Below, piece after piece: positions 19,015 to 27,436 of a DNA stretch of 64,000 nt; position 1 is the stretch's first letter, and each line of letters begins with the position of its first letter. The stretch comes from Bacteroides zoogleoformans (GTDB taxonomy: Bacteria > Bacteroidota > Bacteroidia > Bacteroidales > Bacteroidaceae). Below the pieces are notes generated by a model. That model was not told where the DNA came from and did not search any database. It saw nothing but the letters and a program-made list of their open reading frames with translations. Where the stretch lies: the NCBI RefSeq assembly GCF_002998435.1, contig NZ_CP027231.1, positions 558,001 through 622,000 on the forward strand, in the 5' to 3' direction. Both the position numbers and the translations under genes were made by a program.

Positions 19015-21780
19015 TCAAAACAAGTTCAGCTTGTTCTTTTGCGCTTCTTCCAGCGAAACCGTCTCGACGTTTCTTTCCTGATTCTTTTTACACAATTGCG
19101 CATACTGCTCGTTAAGTTCCTTCTCCAGCTCCTCCTTTGTTGCGGGATTCATCAGTTTCACCGCTACCGTAGCATTCTGCGAAGCATCTTTCAGATGGAC
19201 AACCGGAGCGCGATACACCGGAGCAATCTTCAATGCCGTGTGAAGCTGCGAAGTCGTAGCCCCTCCTATCAGCAAAGGGATATTCAGCCCCGCCTTTTCC
19301 AACTCGATGGCCACATGCACCATCTCGTCCAGAGAAGGAGTTATCAAGCCGCTCAATCCTATCATGTCCACTTGTTCTTCTACGGCACGCTGTACGATGG
19401 TTTCGGCAGGCACCATTACGCCAAGGTCTATAATTTCATAACCGTTGCAAGCCATAACCACCGAAACGATATTCTTACCGATGTCATGCACATCGCCTTT
19501 CACCGTGGCAAGCAATACTTTACCGGCAGACACTGTCCCTTTTTCCTTTTCCGATTCAATCACAGGCTGAAGTATGGCCACCGCTTTCTTCATGGTGCGC
19601 GCCGTCTTCACCACTTGTGGCAAAAACATCTTGCCGGCTCCGAATAAATCGCCTACATGGTTCATGCCTGCCATCAAGGGACCTTCAATGATAGACACTG
19701 CCGTGGGGTAAAGCTTTAACGCCTCGACAAGGTCTTCCTCCAGATAATCGCCTATACCTTTGGTCAAAGCATATTTCAAGCGGTCTTCCACGGTTGTTCC
19801 CTCTCTCCATGCCAAGGGAGAATGGCCCGAAGCCGTCTTTTTATCATCGGTTCCTTTTGCCTCGCCGGCTTCTGCCTTGAGGCGCTCGGCAGTTTCTATC
19901 AAACGCTCGGCAGCGTCGGGACGCCTGTTCAGCACCACATCTTCAATGCGTTCCAAAACGTCAGCGGGTATATCCGTATAAAGAACAGATGTCGCCGGAT
20001 TCACGATGCCCATATCCATCCCTTCGCCGATGGCATGATAAAGAAAAACGGCATGCATCGCTTCACGGATATAATTATTGCCGCGGAATGAGAAAGAGAG
20101 GTTACTTACCCCTCCGCTGACATGCGCACCCGGCAAGTTCTTCCTAATCCAGCCGGTGGCACGGATAAAATCCACGGCATAGTTGTTATGCTCGTCCATC
20201 CCCGTGGCTACGGCAAGCACATTCGGGTCGAAAATAATATCATGAGGATTGAAGTTGATCTTATCGACCAAAAGGCGATATGCGCGTTTGCAGACTTCAA
20301 TTTTGCGTTCAAAAGTATCAGCCTGCCCCTGCTCGTCGAAAGCCATCACTACGACAGCCGCTCCATATCGCTTGATGATGCGCGCATGCTCCAGAAACTT
20401 CTCCTCGCCTTCTTTCAAAGAAATGGAATTGACAACGGATTTGCCTTGCAGGCATTTCAATCCCGCAACAATCACTTCCCACTTGGAAGAGTCTATCATC
20501 ACAGGAACGCGCGCAATTTCGGGCTCGGAGGCTATCAGGTTCAGGAAAGTGGTCATTTCCTCACGGGCATCCAACAATCCGTCATCCATATTGATGTCGA
20601 TGATTTGGGCGCCATCCTCCACTTGCCGGCGGGCAATGCCAAGCGCTTCATCGTATTTTTTTTCATTAATCAGGCGCAGGAACATACGCGAACCTGCCAC
20701 ATTGCAGCGCTCTCCCACGTTTACAAAATTGTTTTCCGGTTTCACCTCCAGCAATTCAAGTCCCGAAAGCCATAAATTGGCTGGTTTCGGAGCGGGACAA
20801 CGAGGTGACACTCCTTCTATCAACGCTGCATAACGGGCAATGTATTCGTCCGTGGTTCCGCAACATCCTCCAATAATATTGACCAAGCCTTCATGAACGT
20901 ATTCCTCCACTTCATGTGCCATGTCGTCAGGACTTTGGTCGTATTTTCCCAGACTGTTGGGCAAACCGGCATTGGGGTAAGCACTGATATAATAAGGCGC
21001 GCGGGCAGCAAGCCGTTCCAGAAAAGGCTTCAATTGGCGGGCTCCGAACGAACAGTTCAGCCCTACGGAGAAAAGGTCGGCATGCTGCACGGAAGCAAGG
21101 AAAGCATCCAGCGTCTGGCCGGAAAGTGTACGCCCGGCTATATCAGAAACCGTAACGGAAAGCATCAGAGGAACACGTATGCCGACAGTCTGCATGGCTT
21201 GCTCTGCCGCAAAAACAGCAGCCTTTGCATTCAGCGTATCAAAAATGGTTTCTATTAACAAGGCATCTACTCCCCCTTCAAGCAAAGCTTCCATCTGCTC
21301 TTGATAGTCGGCGGCCAGTTGGTCGTAGGTCAAAGCACGGAAAGCCGGATTGTTGACATCGGGACTCATTGAGCACGTTTTGTTTGTAGGCCCCACGGAA
21401 CCGGCCACAAAACGAGGCTTATCAGGGGTAAGGGCGGTAAACTCATCGGCCACCTCACGAGCCAGCTTTACAGCCGCAAGATTCATTTCACGCACATATT
21501 CCTGCACATGATAATCGGCCATACTGACACGGGTGGAACTGAAAGTATTCGTTTCAATGATGTCTGCGCCCGCTTTCAGATATTTGCGATGGATATCTTC
21601 TATCACATCGGGACGCGTCAGGCAGAGTAAATCATTATTACCCTTCATCTGCCCGGCGACGTGTGCAAAACGTTCGCCCCGAAAGTCTTTCTCCGTTAAG
21701 TTGTATTGTTGTATCATGGTACCCATGGCACCATCCAGAATAAGGACGCGCTCACGCACCAACTCGCTCAGTTGCTTCAT
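19015..21780 (-). CDS. metH: Cobalamin-dependent methionine synthase without reactivation domain
   Basis: Transfers a methyl group from 5-methyltetrahydrofolate through cobalamin to homocysteine. Domains in order: homocysteine/zinc barrel (to about residue 320, with VGLNCSFGA and the zinc ligands in IIGGCCGT), pterin-binding barrel (about 340-610, opening NFVNVGERCNVAGS), B12 cap helices and the B12 domain with the axial histidine in DVHDIGKNIV (about 740). The protein stops soon after the B12 domain at 921 residues, so the roughly 330-residue AdoMet reactivation domain of E. coli MetH (1227 residues) is absent. ATG 21780 is preferred; an upstream ATG at 21834 would overlap the smpB stop. Confidence 0.94.
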   Translation of the reverse strand: MKQLSELVRERVLILDGAMGTMIQQYNLTEKDFRGERFAHVAGQMKGNNDLLCLTRPDVIEDIHRKYLKAGADIIETNTFSSTRVSMADYHVQEYVREMNLAAVKLAREVADEFTALTPDKPRFVAGSVGPTNKTCSMSPDVNNPAFRALTYDQLAADYQEQMEALLEGGVDALLIETIFDTLNAKAAVFAAEQAMQTVGIRVPLMLSVTVSDIAGRTLSGQTLDAFLASVQHADLFSVGLNCSFGARQLKPFLERLAARAPYYISAYPNAGLPNSLGKYDQSPDDMAHEVEEYVHEGLVNIIGGCCGTTDEYIARYAALIEGVSPRCPAPKPANLWLSGLELLEVKPENNFVNVGERCNVAGSRMFLRLINEKKYDEALGIARRQVEDGAQIIDINMDDGLLDAREEMTTFLNLIASEPEIARVPVMIDSSKWEVIVAGLKCLQGKSVVNSISLKEGEEKFLEHARIIKRYGAAVVVMAFDEQGQADTFERKIEVCKRAYRLLVDKINFNPHDIIFDPNVLAVATGMDEHNNYAVDFIRATGWIRKNLPGAHVSGGVSNLSFSFRGNNYIREAMHAVFLYHAIGEGMDMGIVNPATSVLYTDIPADVLERIEDVVLNRRPDAAERLIETAERLKAEAGEAKGTDDKKTASGHSPLAWREGTTVEDRLKYALTKGIGDYLEEDLVEALKLYPTAVSIIEGPLMAGMNHVGDLFGAGKMFLPQVVKTARTMKKAVAILQPVIESEKEKGTVSAGKVLLATVKGDVHDIGKNIVSVVMACNGYEIIDLGVMVPAETIVQRAVEEQVDMIGLSGLITPSLDEMVHVAIELEKAGLNIPLLIGGATTSQLHTALKIAPVYRAPVVHLKDASQNATVAVKLMNPATKEELEKELNEQYAQLCKKNQERNVETVSLEEAQKNKLNLF

Positions 21781-21830
21781 AATGTTCGTAGAAAAAAACT
21801 TGTAATTTGCGGTTTGCTGTTTGATAATCA

Positions 21831-22283
21831 TCATCGTTTGAACATACGCGCCATATCGCGTTTATCCTCTTTTTCCTTCAAAGACTGGCGCTTGTCAAAC
21901 TCTTTTTTACCTTTGGCGAGGGCCACTACCACTTTGGCCAAACCTTTCTCGTTGATAAACAAACGAACCGGGACAATGGTAAAGCCGGGAGTTTTCGTGT
22001 CACGTGCCAACTTATCCAATTCCTTCTTGTTTAGCAAAAGTTTACGCTCCCTGCGTGCCGAATGATTGTTGTATGACCCGTAGAAGTATTCGGCAATATG
22101 CATATTCTTCACCCATAGTTCGCCGTTTGCAAAATAACAGAATGTATCGACCAGGCTTGCTTTTCCCAAGCGTATGGATTTAATCTCCGTACCCGTAAGC
22201 ACAATACCGGCCGTATAGGTATCTATCAGTTCGTAATCGAATGTGGCACGCTTGTTCTTTATATTTACAGGAGCTTGTTTCAT
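21831..22283 (-). CDS. smpB: SsrA-binding protein SmpB
   Basis: Binds tmRNA and delivers it to stalled ribosomes for trans-translation. The 150-residue product beginning [19 protein letters not shown] shows the OB-fold core ([40 protein letters not shown]) and the basic tail [20 protein letters not shown], which becomes helical in the decoding site. The start at 22283 matches the family; the frame extends to 22313. metH follows 50 bases downstream. The tmRNA gene itself is not in the window. Confidence 0.95.
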   Translation of the reverse strand: MKQAPVNIKNKRATFDYELIDTYTAGIVLTGTEIKSIRLGKASLVDTFCYFANGELWVKNMHIAEYFYGSYNNHSARRERKLLLNKKELDKLARDTKTPGFTIVPVRLFINEKGLAKVVVALAKGKKEFDKRQSLKEKEDKRDMARMFKR

Positions 22284-22343
22284 GATTCTGTTCACCCTTT
22301 CAAAATAACCCATTACCTAAAAAAACCTACACATGGAAAGCAC

Positions 22344-22916
22344 TTAATTCAGCGCCGCCGTCAATTGATTGAATATCCATTCCACCATTGCCGGACAAAC
22401 AATCAGCAAAACAGAAGAAAGAATGGTGAAACGCAAACGTTCTTTTTCGGCTATCCGCATCACCTTGCCACTCCCTTCCCACACCACATACACGGTGTAA
22501 AACTGAAACAGCAAAGCTATGATATAGAAATCGGGCAGTATACCGATGACCATCTTCATCAGAAACACCACCGCTAAGGCATAGCCTGCAAACTGTTGTA
22601 CCAACGGGATGTCACTCACCATTCCAAGCATGCGGACACACAACCCGTTGATGAGATATGCAGCCAGGAAGTAGCCTCCGAACAAGGAAACAGCCACAGC
22701 ACAACATCGCGTCATGGCATACTGAAAACTTTGCGGCTCACTCCACCCCATCCTTATCAATGAACCAATGAAGACGGACAACCCGCATAAACCAATCATA
22801 GGATAGACAAAGGCCATGAAGACCTTTCGCCTATCCTGTAAACTAATTTCCTCCCACGTACGGGCCGGGGAGGTAATTAGTCGCAGAGCTATGTAAAATA
22901 ATTCTTTATAGTTCAA
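22344..22916 (-). CDS. Yip1-family multi-pass membrane protein
   Basis: Inner-membrane protein of 190 residues with about five hydrophobic helices. The N-terminal motif SPARTWEEI is typical of the Yip1/DUF1282 family; bacterial members have no assigned biochemical role. The start is a TTG that sits one base after the TAA of the NigD-like gene (TAATTTG on the minus strand), with no ATG before residue 33, suggesting translational coupling. smpB begins 60 bases downstream. Confidence 0.75.
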   Translation of the reverse strand: MNYKELFYIALRLITSPARTWEEISLQDRRKVFMAFVYPMIGLCGLSVFIGSLIRMGWSEPQSFQYAMTRCCAVAVSLFGGYFLAAYLINGLCVRMLGMVSDIPLVQQFAGYALAVVFLMKMVIGILPDFYIIALLFQFYTVYVVWEGSGKVMRIAEKERLRFTILSSVLLIVCPAMVEWIFNQLTAALN

Positions 22917-22917
22917 A

Positions 22918-23715
22918 TTACTTCAGTTTATTAAGGTCACTGCTGTCTATCTCAAAATCCGTATAAGTTTCCGGCATCGTCTTTCCATCGGCAGCAACCT
23001 TAGCTTTGATTATGATTTTCCCAGGATATTTCCCGGTATTGCTTTTGATAGCACTCATGATACTTTTAATGTCGTAAGCCTTATACCGGAGTAAATCGGC
23101 TTCTGTTTTGGCATCCGTTCCCTTGTTATGTTGCAAATAAAGCACCAGCTCCGATGCGTTTTTCTGCATATCCTTTACATATACCAACTGAAATGAATGC
23201 TGCTCCAATGCTTCCTTTTTATTTTCCATCTTCCAATGGATAGGCAAAACCACCATTTCAGAACCATAGATGAACGGTTTGTAGGTTTCACTATATTGGG
23301 CAGTAGGAGTCAAAGTCACGATAGGTGCATCTCCAAGAAGCATATCGGCTTCGGTTTCTGCGGTTTGGGCTCTATAAGAATCGATGGCCATGGCTCCCAC
23401 AAGCTGAATGGTGCGATTGGTTGTTGTTTCTGTTTCTTTTCCCGTCTTCGTTTCTACGTTTTTGTATTGAATGAAGACTAAATCGCTTTGTGTTATATCA
23501 AAGCCACTGTTAGCCTTCACCGTAGCAAGCGAACTTGCAGTAGGGAAATATTTATTCCCTCCCAAATCTTCAAACCAAGAGCTTCCTAAGTATTGTTTTG
23601 CACGTACGTAACCATAGCCATCAAAAGTACTTTCATTATCACTACTCAGACACGAAGTCAACGAAACACCCAACAAAAGGGTAAAAGCAATCATCAAAAA
23701 ATTCAAATGTTTCAT
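22918..23715 (-). CDS. NigD-like lipoprotein
   Basis: Exported lipoprotein of 265 residues with lipobox VSLTSC (Cys near residue 22). The layout, a small N-terminal OB-like part (FDGYGYVRAKQYL onwards) followed by a C-terminal beta-sandwich with conserved LPIHWKMENK, resembles the NigD-like family common in Bacteroides. Function is unknown; the family name comes from a bacteriocin-linked cluster, but nothing here resembles bacteriocin genes. It is the first gene of a probable operon with the Yip1 protein, smpB and metH. Confidence 0.62.
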   Translation of the reverse strand: MKHLNFLMIAFTLLLGVSLTSCLSSDNESTFDGYGYVRAKQYLGSSWFEDLGGNKYFPTASSLATVKANSGFDITQSDLVFIQYKNVETKTGKETETTTNRTIQLVGAMAIDSYRAQTAETEADMLLGDAPIVTLTPTAQYSETYKPFIYGSEMVVLPIHWKMENKKEALEQHSFQLVYVKDMQKNASELVLYLQHNKGTDAKTEADLLRYKAYDIKSIMSAIKSNTGKYPGKIIIKAKVAADGKTMPETYTDFEIDSSDLNKLK

Positions 23716-23737
23716 TTTTCTTTAATATTAGAGTTTG

Positions 23738-23745
23738 CAAATTTA
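23738..23745 (-). promoter_or_regulatory. -7 box for the nigD-like/yip1/smpB/metH cluster
   Basis: TAAATTTG on the minus strand, 23 bases upstream of the first ATG; full match to TAnnTTTG. Confidence 0.5.
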
Positions 23746-23936
23746 GATAAAAGAATCGAGTAACAAGACACCCCACTCTTTTTTTCATTGTTTTTAAGAG
23801 TAAACGGAAAACCCATCCGAATACTGCAAACACATCCGCTTTTTAACATTTTTTCATTCCGGTACCGACACAATCAACCTGTCCGTTTCGTGCTTTTTGC
23901 AAGCGGTTTTATCTGCTCATGAAAAGCGGTTCGAAA

Positions 23937-24440
23937 TTATGCTATCACGGCAAACAATTCGATATGTTCATCCACATATGCAGCCACGGCAGCGGTATAT
24001 TCTTCTTCCTTTTCCAAAAATTTGTCTTCCAAATCGTCGAAGGCCTCGTATTGTTCATACATTGCCATAAACTCCTCATCCGTGCGCTCACGCTCCAAAT
24101 CCTCACGATGAGCATCGTATATCTTCTTAGCGGCATAAATCAGCTTGCTCAAATCGCCTATTCCCCACAGACGCATCACCTTGGCAAACGGATTATCGAA
24201 GACATATCCGCCATAGCCATTCTGAATCAATTGGCAAAACCCACCTTCCATCACCTCATCGCGGAAAATCCGGTAGGCCAGCAACGAATGCTGCTCTGCC
24301 GTGAGCATACTCATCGTATCGATTGCCAAATTGCCATTGCCACCCATTTCTTGTTCATAAGCCTCGGTAAATACATGGATAAAGGCATCCATCCCGTCGG
24401 CAGCAGCCTGACGCAAAGCTGCATCTGTCACTTTTATCAT
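23937..24440 (-). CDS. DUF4375 (DMP19-like) domain protein
   Basis: Cytoplasmic protein of 167 residues, acidic (C-terminal DLEDKFLEKEEEYTAAVAAY). The central block RDEVMEGGFCQLIQNGYGGY is the DUF4375 signature, a domain seen in DNA-mimic protein DMP19 and in many proteins of unknown role. The start MIKVTDAALR at 24440 is chosen because the longer frame to 24536 is basic, low-complexity and crosses the AT-rich leader. Stand-alone gene. Confidence 0.72.
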   Translation of the reverse strand: MIKVTDAALRQAAADGMDAFIHVFTEAYEQEMGGNGNLAIDTMSMLTAEQHSLLAYRIFRDEVMEGGFCQLIQNGYGGYVFDNPFAKVMRLWGIGDLSKLIYAAKKIYDAHREDLERERTDEEFMAMYEQYEAFDDLEDKFLEKEEEYTAAVAAYVDEHIELFAVIA

Positions 24441-24552
24441 AATGAATTGTTTTTTAGAAGTTTGTTGAAACCAAACTCGACGTTTTTCCAATCTCCTTAG
24501 TTTGCAACAGATATTTTTCTGTCTTATAAGAAGCATCGCCGAGCATGCGCCG

Positions 24553-24560
24553 CAAAGTTA
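24553..24560 (-). promoter_or_regulatory. -7 box for the DUF4375 gene
   Basis: TAACTTTG on the minus strand, 113 bases upstream of the chosen ATG. Confidence 0.4.
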
Positions 24561-24627
24561 AGGGTTTGATTCAATAATTACGCCTGAAAAGGACAAAATA
24601 TCAACAAGCATCAAGCGGTAAAGCCAC

Positions 24628-24731
24628 TCCGTACCTGTCCGCATCTCCTCCGTATCAACTCCGTATAACCTCTGCAGTTACTTTGTCCTTATAGATGCGG
24701 AGCAGATACGGTGTTGGTACGGTGCAGATAT
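24628..24731. repeat. Imperfect long inverted repeat built of CCGTA/CCGCATC words
   Basis: The left half carries CTCCGTAC, CCGCATCTCC, CCGTATC and CTCCGTAT; the right half carries the reverse complements (AGATGCGGAG, GATACGG, GTACGG) in mirrored order. It fills part of the 495-base divergent gap between the DUF4375 gene and the IscU-like gene. It could fold into a long hairpin or be a dispersed intergenic element. Apart from this element and the two promoter boxes I see nothing coding in the gap. Confidence 0.5.
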
Positions 24732-24867
24732 CCGGAGGATGAAAAAGAGGGGAACAAAACCGAAAAGAAGCAGGAAGAAATAGTTGAGGAAAAATTTAAT
24801 TAAGGGCTAAAATAAGCTCTTGATAAAAAAGTCAAATTGAAGAGTTGGCAGAAACAGAGAAAAGCAC

Positions 24868-24875
24868 TAACTTTG
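24868..24875 (+). promoter_or_regulatory. Promoter of the IscU-like/GGGtGRT operon
   Basis: TAACTTTG -7 box with a TTGG at 24845-24848, 19 bases upstream, as a -33 element; both spacing and sequence suit the Bacteroides housekeeping promoter. The leader to the ATG at 24936 is about 55 bases. Confidence 0.6.
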
Positions 24876-24935
24876 TACCGACTAACAAAAGTGGATTACG
24901 TTTTTTTATTATATCATTTTTAAAAAGAGCTAATT

Positions 24936-25637
24936 ATGACTTATTCACACGAAGTGGAACACATGTGTGTTGTGAAGAAAAGTCCTAACCACGGACCGGC
25001 TCCTATTCCCGAAGAAGGTAAATGGGTAAAAGCTAAAGAAATTGTTGACATCTCTGGTTTGACACACGGTATCGGCTGGTGTGCTCCTCAGCAAGGTGCA
25101 TGTAAATTAACCCTCAACGTAAAGGAAGGCGTCATTCAGGAAGCGTTGGTCGAGACTATCGGTTGCTCCGGCATGACTCACTCTGCTGCCATGGCGTCAG
25201 AAATCCTCCCGGGAAAGACTATTCTCGAAGCGCTGAACACCGACCTCGTTTGCGACGCTATCAACACTGCCATGCGCGAACTTTTCCTGCAAATCGTTTA
25301 CGGCCGCACGCAATCCGCTTTCTCGGAAGGCGGTTTGATGATCGGTGCCGGTTTGGAAGATTTGGGTAAAGGTCTGCGCAGTCAGGTAGGCACGCTGTAT
25401 GGCACTTTGGCCAAAGGTTCCCGCTATCTGGAAATGGCCGAGGGGTACATCAAGACTATCGCTCTGGACAAGAACGATGAAATCTGCGGATACGAATTCG
25501 TTCACCTTGGCAAGTTCATGGATGAGATCAAGAAAGGTACGGACGCCAATGAAGCTTTGAAGAAAGTAACCGGTACGTACGGTCGCTTCACTGCCGAACA
25601 AGGCGCAGTTAAACACATTGACCCACGTCACGAATAA
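24936..25637 (+). CDS. IscU/NifU-like iron-sulfur scaffold-type protein
   Basis: A 233-residue protein whose middle resembles the IscU/NifU N-terminal fold: the segment ACKLTLNVKEGVIQEALVET followed by IGCSGMTHSAAMASEILPGK parallels the two cysteine loops of IscU (Cys56 and Cys77 here). Further cysteines are C11, C49 and C106. It differs from true IscU in its N-terminal extension (about 50 residues) and a long C-terminal half (EMAEGYIKTIALDKNDEICG onwards). A role in Fe-S handling is inference. It forms a two-gene operon with the GGGtGRT gene, whose ATG follows after 19 bases; no other isc, suf or nif genes are nearby. Confidence 0.72.
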   Translation: MTYSHEVEHMCVVKKSPNHGPAPIPEEGKWVKAKEIVDISGLTHGIGWCAPQQGACKLTLNVKEGVIQEALVETIGCSGMTHSAAMASEILPGKTILEALNTDLVCDAINTAMRELFLQIVYGRTQSAFSEGGLMIGAGLEDLGKGLRSQVGTLYGTLAKGSRYLEMAEGYIKTIALDKNDEICGYEFVHLGKFMDEIKKGTDANEALKKVTGTYGRFTAEQGAVKHIDPRHE

Positions 25638-25640
25638 TAT

Positions 25641-25650
25641 AAGGAGGAAA
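25641..25650 (+). promoter_or_regulatory. Strong Shine-Dalgarno site for the GGGtGRT gene
   Basis: AAGGAGGAAA ends six bases before the ATG at 25657. Purine-rich sites this close to consensus are rare among the genes of this window; it fixes the start codon and suggests high translation. Confidence 0.8.
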
Positions 25651-25656
25651 GACATT

Positions 25657-26667
25657 ATGATTAGAGAAGTAAAATTTGAAAGCCAAGACCGTCGTATCAA
25701 ACAGATTCTTACTGCCTTGAACGCTAACGGTATCAAAGACATCGAAGAAGCTAACGCTATCTGCGAAGCTCATGGTCTCGATCCTTATAAGACTTGTGAA
25801 GAAACCCAGCCCATCTGTTTTGAGAATGCCAAATGGGCTTATGTGGTGGGTTGTGCCATTGCTATCAAGAAAAGTTGTAAAAATGCCGCCGAGGCTGCCG
25901 AAGCAATCGGTATCGGCCTGCAGGCATTCTGTATTCCGGGTTCCGTAGCCGACGATCGTAAGGTTGGTATTGGCCATGGCAATCTGGCAGCCATGTTGCT
26001 ACGCGAAGAAACTAAATGTTTCGCATTCCTGGCCGGTCACGAATCATTCGCCGCTGCCGAAGGCGCCATCAAGATTGCCGCTAAAGCCGATAAGGTGCGT
26101 AAAGAGCCGCTGCGTTGCATCTTGAACGGTTTGGGCAAAGATGCCGCACAGATTATCTCTCGCATCAACGGTTTCACTTATGTACAGACTCAATTCGACT
26201 ATTATACGGGCGAACTGAAAGTTGTCCGTGAAATAGCATATAGCGACGGTCCTCGCGCCAAAGTAAAATGCTACGGTGCCGATGATGTTCGTGAAGGTGT
26301 AGCCATCATGTGGAAAGAAGGTGTAGACGTTTCCATCACCGGTAACTCTACCAACCCGACCCGCTTCCAACATCCCGTTGCAGGTACTTACAAGAAAGAA
26401 CGCGTACTTGCCGGCAAACCTTATTTCTCTGTGGCATCAGGTGGTGGTACCGGTCGTACGCTCCATCCGGACAACATGGCAGCCGGCCCTGCTTCTTACG
26501 GTATGACGGACACGATGGGACGTATGCACAGTGACGCTCAGTTCGCAGGTTCTTCATCCGTTCCCGCTCACGTGGAAATGATGGGATTCTTAGGAATCGG
26601 CAACAACCCGATGGTAGGTTGCACTGTGGCTTGCGCTGTAGACGTGGCTCAGGCTTTGGGTAAATAA
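25657..26667 (+). CDS. GGGtGRT protein (conserved, function unknown)
   Basis: A 336-residue protein carrying the family-naming motif GGGTGRT at residues 262-268. It has eleven cysteines (36, 47, 54, 66, 74, 92, 121, 154, 205, 322, 326), glycine-rich loops (VGIGHGNLAA, FLGIGNNPMVGC) and no signal peptide or membrane helix, suggesting a cytoplasmic enzyme or metal/cluster-binding protein. I know of no assigned activity. It follows the IscU-like gene in one operon, has its own strong ribosome-binding site and ends 22 bases before a perfect hairpin terminator. Confidence 0.85.
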   Translation: MIREVKFESQDRRIKQILTALNANGIKDIEEANAICEAHGLDPYKTCEETQPICFENAKWAYVVGCAIAIKKSCKNAAEAAEAIGIGLQAFCIPGSVADDRKVGIGHGNLAAMLLREETKCFAFLAGHESFAAAEGAIKIAAKADKVRKEPLRCILNGLGKDAAQIISRINGFTYVQTQFDYYTGELKVVREIAYSDGPRAKVKCYGADDVREGVAIMWKEGVDVSITGNSTNPTRFQHPVAGTYKKERVLAGKPYFSVASGGGTGRTLHPDNMAAGPASYGMTDTMGRMHSDAQFAGSSSVPAHVEMMGFLGIGNNPMVGCTVACAVDVAQALGK

Positions 26668-26689
26668 ATTAAAGTTTCCCACATAAAAA

Positions 26690-26721
26690 AACTCCCGTAA
26701 CCAGATAAAATTACGGGAGTT
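26690..26721. terminator. Hairpin terminator shared by GGGtGRT gene and engB
   Basis: Perfect 11-bp stem AACTCCCGTAA / TTACGGGAGTT with a 10-base loop, followed by TTCTTTT on the plus strand and A-rich sequence on the other side, so it can act in both directions. Confidence 0.88.
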
Positions 26722-26740
26722 TCTTTTATGGCTGTATTAT

Positions 26741-27343
26741 CTACTTATTCAAATCTTTGTTAATACTTTCCATGTAATCTAATAATTCCTTCTTTCCCAA
26801 TCGGTTTTCGGAAGAGGTCACGAAATAAGGCGGCAGTTCCTCCCACTGTTCCTGCAACTTTTGAAGATATTGACTGATATTGCTGTTCAGTCTGCCTCCT
26901 TTCAACTTATCGGCTTTGGTAAAAACAATAGCAAAAGGAATGGCATTCTCACCCAGCCACTCTATGAATTGGAGGTCGATGGTCTGCGGCTCCAGCCTGC
27001 TGTCTATCAAAACAAACAGATTAGTCATTTGCTGACGCTGCAAGATATAGCTTTCGATGATATTTCTTATTTGCTCCTTGCCTTTCTGTCCCCGCTTGGC
27101 ATATCCATAACCCGGAAGGTCTACAATGTACCAGCTCTTATTGATAAGAAAATGATTGATGAGCATCGTCTTGCCGGGAGTGGCAGAGGTCATGGCAAGG
27201 CCTTTCCGCCCGGTGAGCATATTGATCAGGCTGGATTTTCCTACATTAGAACGTCCGATAAAGGCATATTCGGGGAAAGACCCTTCCGGACATTTTTGCA
27301 CATCTGTATTACTGATGGTAAATTCCGCACTTGTAATATCCAT
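26741..27343 (-). CDS. engB: Ribosome-biogenesis GTPase EngB/YsxC
   Basis: Essential small GTPase that acts in assembly of the large ribosomal subunit. G1 [11 protein letters not shown] (about residues 31-41), the G2/G3 region ending [12 protein letters not shown]4 TKADK and G5 TSSE are all present in a 200-residue protein of normal length. It shares a 93-base divergent promoter region with recR. Confidence 0.95.
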   Translation of the reverse strand: MDITSAEFTISNTDVQKCPEGSFPEYAFIGRSNVGKSSLINMLTGRKGLAMTSATPGKTMLINHFLINKSWYIVDLPGYGYAKRGQKGKEQIRNIIESYILQRQQMTNLFVLIDSRLEPQTIDLQFIEWLGENAIPFAIVFTKADKLKGGRLNSNISQYLQKLQEQWEELPPYFVTSSENRLGKKELLDYMESINKDLNK

Positions 27344-27374
27344 GATTGTTTCTGCTTTTTTATGTTACAAGCGA

Positions 27375-27382
27375 CAAAGGTA
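27375..27382 (-). promoter_or_regulatory. -7 box for engB
   Basis: TACCTTTG on the minus strand, 32 bases upstream of the engB ATG. Confidence 0.55.
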
Positions 27383-27405
27383 GCACTTATTTCATAAGAT
27401 TACAC

Positions 27406-27413
27406 TATCTTTG
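27406..27413 (+). promoter_or_regulatory. -7 box for recR
   Basis: TATCTTTG on the plus strand, 24 bases upstream of the recR ATG and only 24 bases from the opposing engB box, so the two promoters overlap in their -33 regions. Confidence 0.55.
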
Positions 27414-27436
27414 CGCCCAATAGGAAGATTTTAAGT

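Noticed and set aside
21781..21830. Cobalamin or SAM riboswitch ahead of metH
   Set aside because: The gap to smpB is about 50 bases and shows no suitable structure.
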